This document shows, one piece after another, positions 19,288-28,444 of a stretch of DNA of 64,000 bases. A program made the position numbers and the translations under genes. The stretch is from Gracilinema caldarium DSM 7334 (GTDB lineage: Bacteria; Spirochaetota; Spirochaetia; Treponematales; Breznakiellaceae), in the NCBI RefSeq assembly GCF_000219725.1, contig NC_015732.1, forward strand, positions 620,001 to 684,000. Reading direction: 5' to 3'. Numbering within the stretch: position 1 is the stretch's first letter; every line of letters begins with the position of its first letter. The notes under the pieces are model-generated. The model worked only from the letters and a program-made list of their open reading frames with translations, was not told the origin of the DNA and ran no database searches.

Positions 19288-20472
19288 TTATATTCTTTCA
19301 TAGTGATACATATATGATTTCAGTGCTCCATTAGTTATATTCCTAACTGATGAAGCCCGTCGTCCATAAAAGGATTCAAAACCAGGATGATTCGTGATGA
19401 CCACAAGATCCCAGCTTGGGAAATGCTGTTCTAAACTACCCATCGCCTGATAGGTCTGTTCAGCCGCCTCTCGGTCCCCCAACCGTTCTCCATAGGGTGG
19501 GTTGGTAATGAGGTAGCCCGGTTCCCCCTCCGGGGCTCTTGCCTGTTCCATGGAAAGTCTCTGGACGTGAGGCCAATATGCAGAGGGAGGAGTAAAACCG
19601 CTTGCAAGCCGTATGCCCCGTCCTGCTTTTTTACCCTGCACTGTTTCATAAGCCCGGATGAGATTAGACTGGGCAATTGACACGGCCCGGATATCGGCAT
19701 CACTGCCATAGATACGGATACGGTTGGTAACATTGAGCTTGCTCCGTAATTCCTCCCGGAGTCGCCCTTCGATTCGTGTATCACCAATCAGGAAGTCCGA
19801 TACCGCAAAGGTTCTGCCTAATCCGGGAGCCGCATCCCAAGCGTAAAGCGCCGCTTCGATGAGAATCGTGCCGGATCCACAGAAGGGGTCGTAGAGGGGA
19901 TACTTCCGCCGCCATCCGGAGAGGAGGAGCATGGCCGCCGCGGTGGTCTCCCGGAGGGGTGCAGCGCCTCCTTCGGTCCGGTATCCCCGTTTAAACAGGG
20001 GCTCCCCGCAGAGATCCAAAAGAATCTGGACCCGGTCCTTTTCGATATGGACCCTCAGTTCTACCGCTTTACCATAATCGCTGAGGCGCTGCACCCCCCA
20101 GGCCCGGCAGAGCCTGTCCGCGGCGGCCTTGTGGACCATGGCCTGAATACTGGTTTCGGCGGAAAGTTTGGAATGGTTGCTTCTGACCTTGTCTACCACA
20201 ACCCGGTAATCCCGGGGAACAAAATCCTCCCAAGGAATAGACCGGCATCCTTCAAAGAGAGCATCAAAGTCAGTAGCTGTATACGATGCAAGTTCCAGCA
20301 GAATCCTGTCAGCGGTGCGCAGCGACAAGAGGGCTCGATACATCCCTTCTGTATCAGTGGAAAAACGGATTTTCCCATAGCTGGAGTCGCTGATAGATAG
20401 ATTTAGTTTATGCAGTTCATTAGAAAGGGCCCGTTCCGCACCAATGGCACAGAGGGCGACAAAATTCATCAT
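19288..20472 (-). CDS. THUMP-domain 23S rRNA (guanine-N2) methyltransferase, YpsC/RlmL type
   Basis: A 394-residue SAM-dependent RNA methyltransferase. The N-terminal THUMP domain (about residues 45-155) contains VDKVRSNHSKL. The Rossmann domain has motif I as DPFCGSGTILIEAA and the catalytic NPPYGERLGD, which methylates exocyclic amines of guanine. The length matches the YpsC form, which corresponds to the N-terminal half of E. coli RlmL. The reading frame begins with two Met codons, and either could start. It lies close to another predicted rRNA methyltransferase and a TetR gene on the same strand. Confidence 0.9.
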   Translation of the reverse strand: MMNFVALCAIGAERALSNELHKLNLSISDSSYGKIRFSTDTEGMYRALLSLRTADRILLELASYTATDFDALFEGCRSIPWEDFVPRDYRVVVDKVRSNHSKLSAETSIQAMVHKAAADRLCRAWGVQRLSDYGKAVELRVHIEKDRVQILLDLCGEPLFKRGYRTEGGAAPLRETTAAAMLLLSGWRRKYPLYDPFCGSGTILIEAALYAWDAAPGLGRTFAVSDFLIGDTRIEGRLREELRSKLNVTNRIRIYGSDADIRAVSIAQSNLIRAYETVQGKKAGRGIRLASGFTPPSAYWPHVQRLSMEQARAPEGEPGYLITNPPYGERLGDREAAEQTYQAMGSLEQHFPSWDLVVITNHPGFESFYGRRASSVRNITNGALKSYMYHYERI

Positions 20473-20505
20473 ATTTTTTTATTATAACAGTATTTCACCG
20501 AATGT

Positions 20506-21447
20506 TCAATTGTCAGGGTCTCTGGTACTGTCGGCCAGTTTTATCCAGGTAAGTTCGTGTTTGTTGTAATTCAGGTGCACGACCTGGCTTCCAGGGATGG
20601 CTGCAAAGGCCTTGGGGGTTTCAAAATCTCCTTCCCCCTGCATTTTTATAGTACAGATATAGTTTTTTGCCAAGCCAGAAGCTAACCACTTTTGAATCCA
20701 TTCATAAAGCCGCGGTGGATAGCAGATAACATCGCTGAAGAGCCAATCAACAGGGCCAATCTCTTCAGGTTTCAGGGTAAAGGCATCGTGTTTGATATAG
20801 GTAACGAGGGGATGTTGCATGAGACGATCATCCAGGGGAGAACGGTCTATGGCGGTAACCCGGGCCCCCAGTTGGGTGAGAACCCATGTCCAGCCGCCTG
20901 GACAGGCTCCTGCATCAAGACAGCGTTCTCCTGCCTGTGGCCACTTCCGGGCACGGACCAGAGCTTCCTGCAGTTTTAGGTATGCTCGGCTTGGTGGATC
21001 CACCTTGTTTTCTATAAAAGATATCTTGCCCCCGGGAAAAGGGCTGGTACAGAAAGGGCTGGCAAGCATGGTGTTGGCGTCGAGGAGGGTCCAGGAGCCC
21101 ATGAATGAATCGGGGATAAGCCAGGGAAAGGGGCGTTCCTTCTGGTTTATAGGTGGGAGCTTTTCCTGGATGAGCATGCCCCGCCGATACTGGGTAAAGA
21201 GTACTGGTGCCCAGTTACGCTGTATATCCCGCAGGCTTTTTGCCCCTTCGGAGATTGAGTTAAAGGTAATTTTGATGGGTGTAAGCCAAATATTCTCTGT
21301 CCAGAAGGCATCTTTTCTGGGTCCCCCCGCAAAGTACAGCTTACCCCCCAGGTATTCATACTGGCCAAGTTCTTTTTGCAGATGGTCTTGAAATTCATCA
21401 ATCCCCTGATAAATGATTCCTTCCATAACCTCTGATTGGGCACTCAT
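20506..21447 (-). CDS. FtsJ/RlmM-like SAM-dependent rRNA 2'-O-methyltransferase
   Basis: A 313-residue protein. The C-terminal half is an FtsJ-type domain: motif I CLDAGACPGGWTW (about residues 178-190), AIDRSPLDDRL, then DWLFSDVICYPP, and a late Lys (TIKMQG) and Glu (NKHELTWIKL), together consistent with the K-D-K-E tetrad of ribose methyltransferases. The N-terminal half is variable and may bind RNA, as in RlmM. The target is therefore probably a 23S rRNA ribose, but the exact nucleotide is unknown. It overlaps the upstream PilZ gene by four bases (ATGA), so translation is coupled. Confidence 0.83.
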   Translation of the reverse strand: MSAQSEVMEGIIYQGIDEFQDHLQKELGQYEYLGGKLYFAGGPRKDAFWTENIWLTPIKITFNSISEGAKSLRDIQRNWAPVLFTQYRRGMLIQEKLPPINQKERPFPWLIPDSFMGSWTLLDANTMLASPFCTSPFPGGKISFIENKVDPPSRAYLKLQEALVRARKWPQAGERCLDAGACPGGWTWVLTQLGARVTAIDRSPLDDRLMQHPLVTYIKHDAFTLKPEEIGPVDWLFSDVICYPPRLYEWIQKWLASGLAKNYICTIKMQGEGDFETPKAFAAIPGSQVVHLNYNKHELTWIKLADSTRDPDN

Positions 21448-21803
21448 GGCTTCCCTGTTTCTGCGGGATTAGCGTTTGTTCTCCAGGTGAGGTAATCCAG
21501 GTAGCGTTCAAAGGCTTTTCCTGTTGGGGAATTTCGGAAAAAGAAGCCCGATTCAAAGGCATCATATCCTGCCCGGTTCCAGCGGTTCTCACCGGTGATT
21601 TCGAAGGGATCAATGTGAGATGCTTCTTCTGGGTAAATGATAATTTTATATTCTTTTCCCCTATCAAGGGCGATGGCTACGGAGAACTCAAGTCTGCATC
21701 CGGTAATACTGAGGTCCCGCAGGAAGCCCAGGGTATAATCAATATGTTCCAGTCGAGCCTGAGCTAGACTTTCATATCGTGGTACCGAACGTTTTTCAAA
21801 CAT
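21444..21803 (-). CDS. PilZ-domain (c-di-GMP-binding) protein
   Basis: A 119-residue single-domain cytosolic protein. Both ligand motifs are visible: RSVPR near residues 5-9 (RxxxR) and DLSITG near 29-34 ([D/N]xSxxG). The remainder fits the small PilZ barrel, with FESGFFFRN late in the chain. Such proteins sense cyclic di-GMP and act on motility, envelope or enzyme partners. Its overlap with a predicted rRNA methyltransferase gene is unusual and may only reflect genome compactness. The ribosome site is weak. Confidence 0.86.
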   Translation of the reverse strand: MFEKRSVPRYESLAQARLEHIDYTLGFLRDLSITGCRLEFSVAIALDRGKEYKIIIYPEEASHIDPFEITGENRWNRAGYDAFESGFFFRNSPTGKAFERYLDYLTWRTNANPAETGKP

Positions 21804-21849
21804 GGGTGTATAGTGCCCTGACTTATCTGTTTCGTCAATGGTATGTGTC

Positions 21850-21879
21850 TTGTAAATTGTTCTTTGAGCCAGCTATAAT
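21850..21879 (+). promoter_or_regulatory. Sigma-70 promoter of the XRE-cupin gene
   Basis: TTGTAA and TATAAT are 18 bases apart. The predicted start near 21886 leaves a leader of about 100 bases; no riboswitch fold was recognised in it. AGGAGG lies at 21974-21979 before the ATG. Confidence 0.55.
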
Positions 21880-21986
21880 TAAAAGGGGGTATCTCCAAAA
21901 ATTCGGTTCGTATAAAGGCGCCTGAACAAATGATTACAGGTAGTCCTTCTCAAATTGTGTGAGTACTGGATCAGGAGGATGAATCT

Positions 21987-22592
21987 ATGAAGGCTGATGT
22001 GAATCCTTCTCAGCGGATTAAAACCTTGCGGGAAACCTATGGTATGAGTCAGGAACTGCTGGCTGAACGGAGTGCAGTTCCTCTGGAACTTATTAAAAGA
22101 ATTGAAGATGGTATCATCCCTGACCTGGCACCCCTGGTAAAGATTGCACGGAGCCTGGGTGTGCGTTTAGGAACCATACTGGATGAGGATCGGGAATTGG
22201 GGCCGGTCATTACCCGAAAAGGGGAGGGTAAGGAAAATCTCCGGTTCAATCAGGGTAACAACACCCAAGGGACTCATGCTGAACAAGGTGCTCAAAGTAA
22301 GATCGACCAAAATACACTACGATATGCTGTGCTTGCACCAGGTAAAGCCGGGCGGCATATGGAGCCGTTTTTAATTGAGGTTCCCGCTAGTGCCCAACCC
22401 CTCCGTTCTTCCCATGAGGGTGAAGAGTTTTTCTACGTGCTGGAAGGGAAAATCCGCCTTGAATACGGTACCCTGGTATATGAACTCGATACAGGGGACT
22501 CGATTTATTACGATTCCATGGTACCCCACCGGGCCCTTGCCATGGGTGGTCAGGATGCCAAAGTGCTGGCCGTTGTATATACTCCAGTGTAG
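21987..22592 (+). CDS. XRE-family regulator with C-terminal cupin sensor domain
   Basis: A 201-residue transcription factor. Residues 9-65 form an HTH_3 domain (IKTLRETYGMSQELLAERSAVPLELIKRIE). A linker follows, then a cupin barrel (about residues 118-200) with SHEGEEFFYVLEGKIRLEYG and the late VPHRALA segment. Proteins of this layout (PuuR/SutR-like) usually sense a small metabolite. It is intact, unlike the PadR regulator directly downstream. Its target may be local, but no operator is evident. Confidence 0.9.
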   Translation: MKADVNPSQRIKTLRETYGMSQELLAERSAVPLELIKRIEDGIIPDLAPLVKIARSLGVRLGTILDEDRELGPVITRKGEGKENLRFNQGNNTQGTHAEQGAQSKIDQNTLRYAVLAPGKAGRHMEPFLIEVPASAQPLRSSHEGEEFFYVLEGKIRLEYGTLVYELDTGDSIYYDSMVPHRALAMGGQDAKVLAVVYTPV

Positions 22593-22627
22593 GCGGCAGG
22601 TATATAGTACTGGTAACGGTCAGTATA

Positions 22628-23236
22628 ATGGGTGATATCCGGCCTGAATATATTTTTTAGGATATCTCGCCGAAGGACCTGCCCATGGGTACTAACTCTA
22701 CCAATCCTTTAAGAACAGTTTGAATAGCCTTTGGCATATCAGTGAAAGCCAAATGTATGCATCTTTAAAAAAGACTTGAAAAACGGGGCTGGATCGCTCT
22801 GGAAGCAATCTCTGGAATACCAGCTATTGCTGGGAGACAGGTTGCTGATTCAGCAAGTGCCTCTGTTCTCGTTCTTCAGAATGGCCGGCGCAACCGGAAC
22901 TCTTTTTCTTTCACTGTTCAGGGGCTTAAGGCCTTTGAAACCTGGCTGAATGAACCTACCATCGCCAGTCCCCGGTTTTTGAAGCTGGAATTTTTAAGTC
23001 GTCTTTATTTTGCCCTGCGGAGGGATGTTGAATTAGCTTATAAACAGGTCGAGACCCAGCGTCTTTCTCTGGAAACAAAGCTGAACCGGCTTTTTGTGCA
23101 GCAATATGAGGGGGCATCTGCTTGGGCAGAGATATCTGATCAAAGTCCGATTTTTTTTGATATTTCGATCCTTGCAAAGGATTTCAGGATACATCAGATT
23201 CAGGCTGATCTGGATTGGCTGAAAACCCTCCTGTAA
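22628..23236 (+). pseudogene. PadR-family regulator, disrupted (two frameshifts and one stop)
   Basis: Reading from ATG 22628, the PadR N-terminus runs MGDIRPEYIF, then shifts frame at the T6 run (~22653). It continues FLGYLAEGPAHGY, meets an in-frame TAA at 22693-22695, and continues LYQSFKNSLNSLWHISESQM. It shifts again at the A6 run (~22770) into RLEKRGWIALE. The C-terminal part (to LDWLKTLL) is open and resembles the PadR helical dimerisation domain. Two of the lesions are homopolymer slips, but the nonsense codon is not. It probably once controlled the decayed transporter operon downstream. Confidence 0.8.
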
Positions 23237-23316
23237 AAGAGTGATTAAGGCCTATCACTACGCTTCTATCTGTCCTGCTGGTAACTATGATAGTAAATGA
23301 GCTCAGTAGGTTTTTC

Positions 23317-23360
23317 TTGACGGTTTCAGACCGCAGCTTTATACTCATTGAGTGAGTATA
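23317..23360 (+). promoter_or_regulatory. Promoter with overlapping palindromic operator before the decayed transporter
   Basis: TTGACG (23317-23322) and TATACT (23340-23345) are 17 bases apart. An inverted repeat with perfect 8-bp arms TATACTCA (23340-23347) and TGAGTATA (23353-23360) covers the -10 box and start point. This is a credible PadR operator that has outlasted its regulator. Confidence 0.6.
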
Positions 23361-24283
23361 AGCCGAAGAAACTCACCACGATATATTGGCCTTCTGGCAA
23401 TTTTCCTGATCCTGATTTTTTTGTCTCTACCGGACTTGGCCACTTTCCTCTGTCGCCTCTCTCGGTACTCTGTCTTTTCTGGATTCCTCTGTCCGCTTCT
23501 GACGTGCCCCCTGATCTACAACAGGCTTCATTGATCCTCTTTAAAATCAGGCTTCCCCGTCTTCTGGGAGCTGCTCTGGTCGGGGCTGCCCTGGCAGCGT
23601 CCGGGGCAGCTTATCAGGGACTTTTTCAAAATCCTCTTGTGTCGCCAGATGTGCTGGGGGTTTCTGCCGGTGATGCCTTTGGGGCAGTGCTTTCCCTCTT
23701 ATTGGGACTGGATACAGCCGCATTGGTTATCATTGCTTTTCTCTGCGGCCTTGGAACGGCTCTGCTGGTGAGTTTTTTTGCCCGTACGGTGAGGGCCCAG
23801 GTTAATTTATCCCTGGTGCTTTCTGGCATCATGCTGGGTTCTCTGCTTTCATCAGCCACATCACTGGTAAAACTTGTAGCTGATCCGGTCATAATCCTGT
23901 CGTTGGGGCGATTATTGGCCTTTCGTTGGCGTATCAACATACTTATCATGGGTGAAGAAGAAGCCCGCACCCTGGGTACCTGTGTCCCCCAATCCCGGGC
24001 TTTACTCATTCTTGCTGCTACATTAGCTACCGCTTCCAGTGTTGCCATTTGCGGCCCCGTTGGCTGGGTAGGCCTCGTGATCCCCCATTTTGCACGGATG
24101 GTTGCCGGCAGTGACTTCCGGATCCTTATGCCTGTCTCCCTTCTCATGGGCGCTTCCTTTCTTATGCTGGTCGATGATTTCAGCCGCCTTCTTACGACCA
24201 GTGAAATCCCCATCGGTATCCTAACCTCCTTTGTGGGAGTGCTGGTGTTTCTGCTGCTGATTTACCGGGGAGCTGTACGGTGA
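23352..24283 (+). pseudogene. FecCD-type ABC permease, disrupted
   Basis: The homologous N-terminus starts at GTG 23352 (MSISRRNSPRYIGLLAIFL) and leaves frame near 23430. It continues as GLGHFPLSPLSVLCLFW and LPRLLGAALVGAALAASGAA. Known FecCD landmarks follow: NPLVSPDVLGVSAGDAFGA, LGEEEA-like GEEEARTLG, and GPVGWVGLVIPHFAR. Between LVKLVADP and RWRINIL about 40 residues, roughly one or two helices, are missing compared with the family. It was the permease of an importer for iron chelates, B12 or oxyanions such as molybdate. A frameshift combined with an internal deletion makes function very unlikely. Confidence 0.78.
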
Positions 24284-24309
24284 AACAAGGTCATCAGGAG
24301 ACTGTTGCT

Positions 24310-25106
24310 ATGCTCGAAGTTCGACAGCTTTCCTTTTTCTATGGCAGCAAGCCTGTATTGAATTCCCTTTCCTTCTCTGTCGGTGCGGGGGAATTGCTCT
24401 GTATTGTTGGACCCAATGGTGTAGGTAAGAGCACCCTCTTTAAGTGTATCCTAGGGATTCATCGGAGCTATCCATGGGACATCCTCCTCAACGGTCGATC
24501 GCTCCGTACCATAAAAGAGCCTGAGCTTGCTCATGCTCTCGTCTATATCCCCCAGGCCCATGTGCCGGTGTATGGTTATAGGGTCTTTGATATAGTGCTG
24601 ATGGGTGCCTGCAGCGGATGGGCATGTTTGCTCAGCCTCGAGCCCAGGATAAAGCTGCAGCCCGTCAGGCTCTCGACGCCCTGGGGCTCGAGACGCTGGC
24701 GGAACGGAATTATACTGAACTTTCAGGGGGAGAGCGTCAGCTTGTTCTGATTGCCCGCGCTCTTGCCCAGGGGAGCCGGATTCTGGTGATGGATGAACCT
24801 ACGGCGAATCTTGATTACGGTAATCAGGTCCGTATCATGGAACATATCGCAGGGCTAACGGCGGATGGGTACACCGTGCTGTTATCCACCCATAATCCTG
24901 AACATGCCTTTCTCTGGGGAACCAGAGTCATGGTTCTGTACGAGGGCTGTATCATCGCCGATGGTCCGCTAACAGAGGCTCTGACTGAAAACTGTCTTGA
25001 AGCACTGTACGGCATACCGGTACGGCTCTTTGCTTTGGGTAATGAAAAAACCGGCCGCTATCAGGCTTGTATGCCCGTTTTAGGTTTACGGGAGGTGCTC
25101 CGGTGA
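24310..25106 (+). pseudogene. FecE-type ABC transporter ATPase, frameshifted
   Basis: The ATG at 24310 has AGGAG nine bases upstream. Walker A is GPNGVGKST, about residues 32-40. The frame is lost near 24615, after FDIVLMGACSG. The other frame carries GMFAQPRAQDKAAARQALDAL, the signature LSGGERQ, Walker B ILVMDEPTANLD, and the switch STHNPEHAF. One frameshift therefore splits an otherwise complete ATPase of about 265 residues. Its end overlaps the next remnant (GTGA). Programmed frameshifting is unlikely, because no slippery heptamer is seen and the neighbours are also broken. Confidence 0.82.
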
Positions 25107-25871
25107 ATCCCGAAGCCCTGCATAAAGCGCTCATTGCTGACATATCTGCTGATATTTCTGTATTGGAGGCTTTTTCTGGAGCTTCCCACAGTATCGTAAT
25201 TACCGAAGCTGGTATTGGTTCAGTCATGACCCTGGATCCTACAGGCCGCAGTTCTATTCTCCCGACTCAGCTTACAGGTATGCCGCTCCGTAATCTTGCT
25301 GAGGCTGTTCTGTCCTGGAATGCTGCCGATGCTGCACTGGATGCTGCAGCCCTTAACGCCTACTATAATTCGCCTGAGATACTTAAAAAAACTTTGGTTT
25401 TGAGGACTCTGCTCCGCAATTGGCCCTCGGGATCGATCCCTTTACTCGGTATGTCGAACTGAACTGGCCCGGGGAAAACGGGTAGCCAGTGTGGGGCACT
25501 TTACCTCAGTGGTGCGTCATATTGCATCGGTTGCGGCTTCTCTTTCCATCATTGATGACCATCCACAGTCTGGGGACTATCCGGCAGTGGTAGCAGAATA
25601 TCTTCTGCCCAAAATGGACCTGGTCTTTATTATCGGCAGTACCCTGGCAAACAAGACCCTGCCGAGGCTTCTGGAACTGTGTCAGGGCTCTTTTGTGGTG
25701 TTGGTCGGCCCCAGTACCTGCATGACACCAATACTGTTTTCGTATAGTGTGAACTGTTTAGGTGGTACCCTCTATACGGACCGCGCAGGATGTCTGTCTC
25801 TAGTACGGCAGGGACTGCATGGCCAGATGGTACATCATGGTCAGAAACTGTCCTTTGAAAAAGGAGCCTGA
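25103..25871 (+). pseudogene. DUF4213/DUF364 (putative heavy-metal chelation) protein, disrupted
   Basis: A GTG at 25103 with GGGAGG upstream opens VNPEALHKALIADISADI. The N-terminal DUF4213 part continues to NAADAALDAAALNAYYNSPE. Near 25430 the frame moves to IDPFTRYVELNWP and near 25470 it moves again to RVASVGHFTSVVRHIA. The DUF364 part includes GSTLANKTLPRLLEL and VLVGPSTCMTPILF. Such proteins often sit with FecCD-type importers and are thought to bind metal complexes; this is weak family knowledge. Two separate shifts within ~50 bases indicate a pseudogene. Confidence 0.75.
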
Positions 25872-25876
25872 TACAA

Positions 25877-26870
25877 ATGAGGTGTACTAGCGTGAAGCCC
25901 TTTACCATAAGAATATTTAGATTGATGGTTTCTCTCCTTTTCTGTGGTTTTGCCCTTTCTCAGCCCCTTTGGAGTCAAAAAGCGCCCGATGCAGTAAGTG
26001 CCGGGACTGAGTTCCTCACGGCCTCCCTGTGGTCCTTCGTGGATTCCGCTGGTCGGACTGTCCAGATTCCCCACTCTATTACAAAAATAGCTCCCTCAGG
26101 TCCTATGGCTCAGATTTTTCTTTTTACCCTGGTGCCGGATCGTTTGATCGGTTGGTCCAGCAAGCCCGCACCAGAACTGATACCCTATCTGCCCCAAAGA
26201 ATGCGAAATCTCCCCGTATTCGGCCAGTTTTATGGGGCCGCTTCTACCCTTAATATAGAAGCCCTCATCACCGCACAGCCTGACATTATTATGGATATAG
26301 GAGAACGAAAACCTTCCATAGCCCGGGATATGGATGATGTGCAAAAACGGACCGGTATTCCCGCGGTGTTTATTGAAGCTGTATCCTTCGATTCCTATGC
26401 GAAGACCTATCGTACCCTGGGCCGGCTTTTACAAAAAGAAGCCCAGGCTGAAAAGCTCGCCCAGTTTTCCGAGGCCACTGTACGAGATATGGTACAGCTG
26501 TAATCGAAACTTGCAAGCGGACGACCCAGGGTGAAGGTCTATTATGGCGAAGAAGCTTCTGGGCTGGCCACCATAGCGGCTGGATCCCTCCATTCCCAGA
26601 CTATCGAGTCCGCAGGACTTATCAATGTGGCGGATCTGGCCAACAAGGGCGGTACGGCAGGGAAAGCTCTATGATATCCCCGCAGCACCCTATAACTGGA
26701 TTGCCCGGCATCCCTCGATAAACCGCCTTCCGGGGTTCTACTGGCTTGCTCATCTAGCCTATCCTGACCTTATAAGCCGGCAATACCTGGAAAAGCGAGT
26801 GCGGGAATTTTATGCGCTTTTTTATCATACCTCTTTGGGTGATGGAAATATGAAGCGGTTTATCCGCTGA
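25877..26870 (+). pseudogene. Periplasmic ABC substrate-binding protein (FepB/BtuF-type), disrupted
   Basis: A signal peptide (FRLMVSLLFCGFALSQPLWS) leads into a cluster-A/B binding protein: FVDSAGRTVQIPHSITKIAPSGP, then NIEALITAQPDIIMDIG. An in-frame TAA lies at 26501-26503, after VRDMVQL. The same frame then continues SKLASGRPRVKVYYGEEASG up to NVADLANKGG. Near 26660 the frame changes to GKLYDIPAAPYNW, and about 50 or more residues expected in between are absent. The frame closes with YWLAHLAYPDL. It was the substrate receptor of the decayed importer. Confidence 0.8.
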
Positions 26871-26927
26871 ATTGTTTGGTCCCCATCCCGCACCTGGGGT
26901 GGAGCAATAATGTAGTGGGTAAGGTTG

Positions 26928-27815
26928 ATGAAGGGAATCAGTCTGAGCAGGGAAATCATGGAGATTCTCAGGAACGGGCAAGATCTTAAATGTGCAGGTT
27001 CTGCCCAGTTTGAAAACCATGCATCTTTGGAGGCCAGGGGCCGGGAGCTTGTGATTTCGACTGTAGGCGTTGGAGGAAAAACCTCGCTCCTGTACCTCCT
27101 GGCTGAAACCCTTGCGGGAGAAGGCCTGCGGGTCTGCATAACGACTACGACCCATATGTATGATCCCCGAACAGAAGCAAATCCGCATCAGTTTGATAGG
27201 GTTTTAATTATCCCTGAATGGGTCGAAGCTCCTGCATCGTTTGCATCACCTGCACTGAAGCACCTTGCCGAGCTGGGTGCCTATCCTCAGCCTGGAAGCA
27301 TTACCATTATCGCTGCCCGGGATGGGCTTCCTGATTCTTCTGTCCATGTTCAGAATCCTCCTGGTAAGCCGCTTCTTAAACTCAAAGGTATACATCCTGC
27401 ATGGGTTGCCCTACTTAAGGATCACTGGGATGTGGTCCTCGTCGAGGCTGATGGTTCAAAACATTTGCCGGTTAAGGCCCCGGCGGAACATGAACCGGTT
27501 ATTCCGCCGATTACTAATGTAGTACTTGGATGTATTGGTTTGGATTGTCTCGGAAAACCTTTAGAAGAAGGTTTTGTTCATCGGCCCCCCCCTGTTCAGC
27601 ACCTCATCAATCTGATACTTCATCCCGAAGGACTTTTTAAGGCTTCTCCCGAGGAAGCTCAGCGGATTACGGTGCTGAATAAGGCAGACCTCATCCGGGA
27701 AGAAATACTTTGGGAACTGGAAGAGCTTTTCGGTACTCTTTTTACATTACAAAGGAAACCCATACAATACTCATCGGTTCGGTTTCTAATAACCAGTGTT
27801 ATAGAAGGAGCATAG
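26928..27815 (+). CDS. yqeC: YqeC-family selenium-dependent molybdenum hydroxylase accessory protein
   Basis: A 295-residue cytosolic protein. A P-loop-like segment reads STVGVGGKTSLLYLLAETLAGEG, followed by TTTTHMYDP. The family hallmark VLVEADGSKHLPVKAPAEHEPVIPP lies near residue 175-200. YqeC is linked by genome context to maturation of selenium-dependent xanthine and purine hydroxylases; its reaction is not established. The ATG 26928 follows AAGG; a TTG one codon upstream is less likely. It is intact, lies just after the broken importer, and nearly touches the next gene. That context supports a molybdenum-hydroxylase role for the whole block. Confidence 0.85.
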   Translation: MKGISLSREIMEILRNGQDLKCAGSAQFENHASLEARGRELVISTVGVGGKTSLLYLLAETLAGEGLRVCITTTTHMYDPRTEANPHQFDRVLIIPEWVEAPASFASPALKHLAELGAYPQPGSITIIAARDGLPDSSVHVQNPPGKPLLKLKGIHPAWVALLKDHWDVVLVEADGSKHLPVKAPAEHEPVIPPITNVVLGCIGLDCLGKPLEEGFVHRPPPVQHLINLILHPEGLFKASPEEAQRITVLNKADLIREEILWELEELFGTLFTLQRKPIQYSSVRFLITSVIEGA

Positions 27816-27816
27816 T

Positions 27817-28311
27817 ATGATCAATATGCCCCCCGGGGAAAGGCAAAAGGTCTATGGCCTCGAATATGTCAGCACCGCCGTTTCTATCGAAGGCTTTGTG
27901 GACAACCCCTGTACCTTTACTGCTGAAGCCCTCCTGCAGCGGCCCCAGGTTATCATTAAAGACGTGGATATCCGTTGCGGTAGCGGAAAACTTAAGGAAG
28001 AGGGGCTTACCTATGCGGGGGTGCTTCTGCGGGACCTGCTCGAAGTATCCAGGATGCGGCTTGAAGAGCATGAGGTTCCCAATCGGACCTGTATTGTGGC
28101 CACCGGCGCCGACGGGTACCGGGCTCTTTACTCCTGGCATGAAATCTTTAACAGCCCCTTAGGTGAAGGTCTGGTTGCGGTTCTCACCAAAAATGTTCAG
28201 GTTCTCGGTGAAAAGGAAGGGGAGCTCTGCCTCGTCAGTACCCGGGATGAACGGCCCGGTCCCCGCTGCATCCGTTACCTGTGTAAGGTCGAAGTCTGCC
28301 GGCTAGAATAG
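27817..28311 (+). CDS. Small molybdopterin-binding (sulfite-oxidase-like, PF00174) domain protein
   Basis: A 164-residue single-domain protein. The pattern VSIEGFVDNPCTFTAEAL, the glycine stretch RCGSGKLKEEGLTYAGVLLRDLLE, and ATGADGYRALYSWHEIF fit the molybdopterin-binding fold of sulfite oxidase-like proteins. Such stand-alone units occur beside molybdenum hydroxylase genes. No signal peptide is present, so it is cytosolic, and a clear Mo-ligand cysteine is not identified. It is coupled to yqeC (one base between stop and ATG) with GGAG upstream. It may carry or insert cofactor; this is inference. Confidence 0.7.
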   Translation: MINMPPGERQKVYGLEYVSTAVSIEGFVDNPCTFTAEALLQRPQVIIKDVDIRCGSGKLKEEGLTYAGVLLRDLLEVSRMRLEEHEVPNRTCIVATGADGYRALYSWHEIFNSPLGEGLVAVLTKNVQVLGEKEGELCLVSTRDERPGPRCIRYLCKVEVCRLE

Positions 28312-28331
28312 GTTCATATTGGCCCTGCCAT

Positions 28332-28381
28332 GGCCTTACTTGACCGGCCCTGCTGAACGATAGGGCAGAGGTAAGCCTTTT
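28332..28381 (+). terminator. Terminator-like hairpin after the yqeC operon
   Basis: GGCCTTAC and GTAAGCC arms enclose an inner CCCT/AGGG stem, followed by TTTT (28378-28381). It lies between convergent genes. Confidence 0.5.
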
Positions 28382-28444
28382 CCCGAAGCTGAAGATACAG
28401 GTGAGTCAGGTGTGATAGCATATACCCCACCAGAAATGTCTTTA

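Noticed and set aside
22650-22775. All breaks in this operon as sequencing errors in homopolymers
   Set aside because: Two breaks in the PadR gene fit, but the TAA codons and the internal deletions in the permease and binding protein do not. Partial error cannot be excluded.
24590-24640. Programmed frameshift in the ABC ATPase
   Set aside because: There is no slippery heptamer or downstream stimulatory hairpin, and adjacent genes also carry unrelated lesions.
26882-26902. CCCCA/TGGGG hairpin before yqeC as a terminator
   Set aside because: The stem is only five pairs and has no T-run. It may still lie in the yqeC leader.
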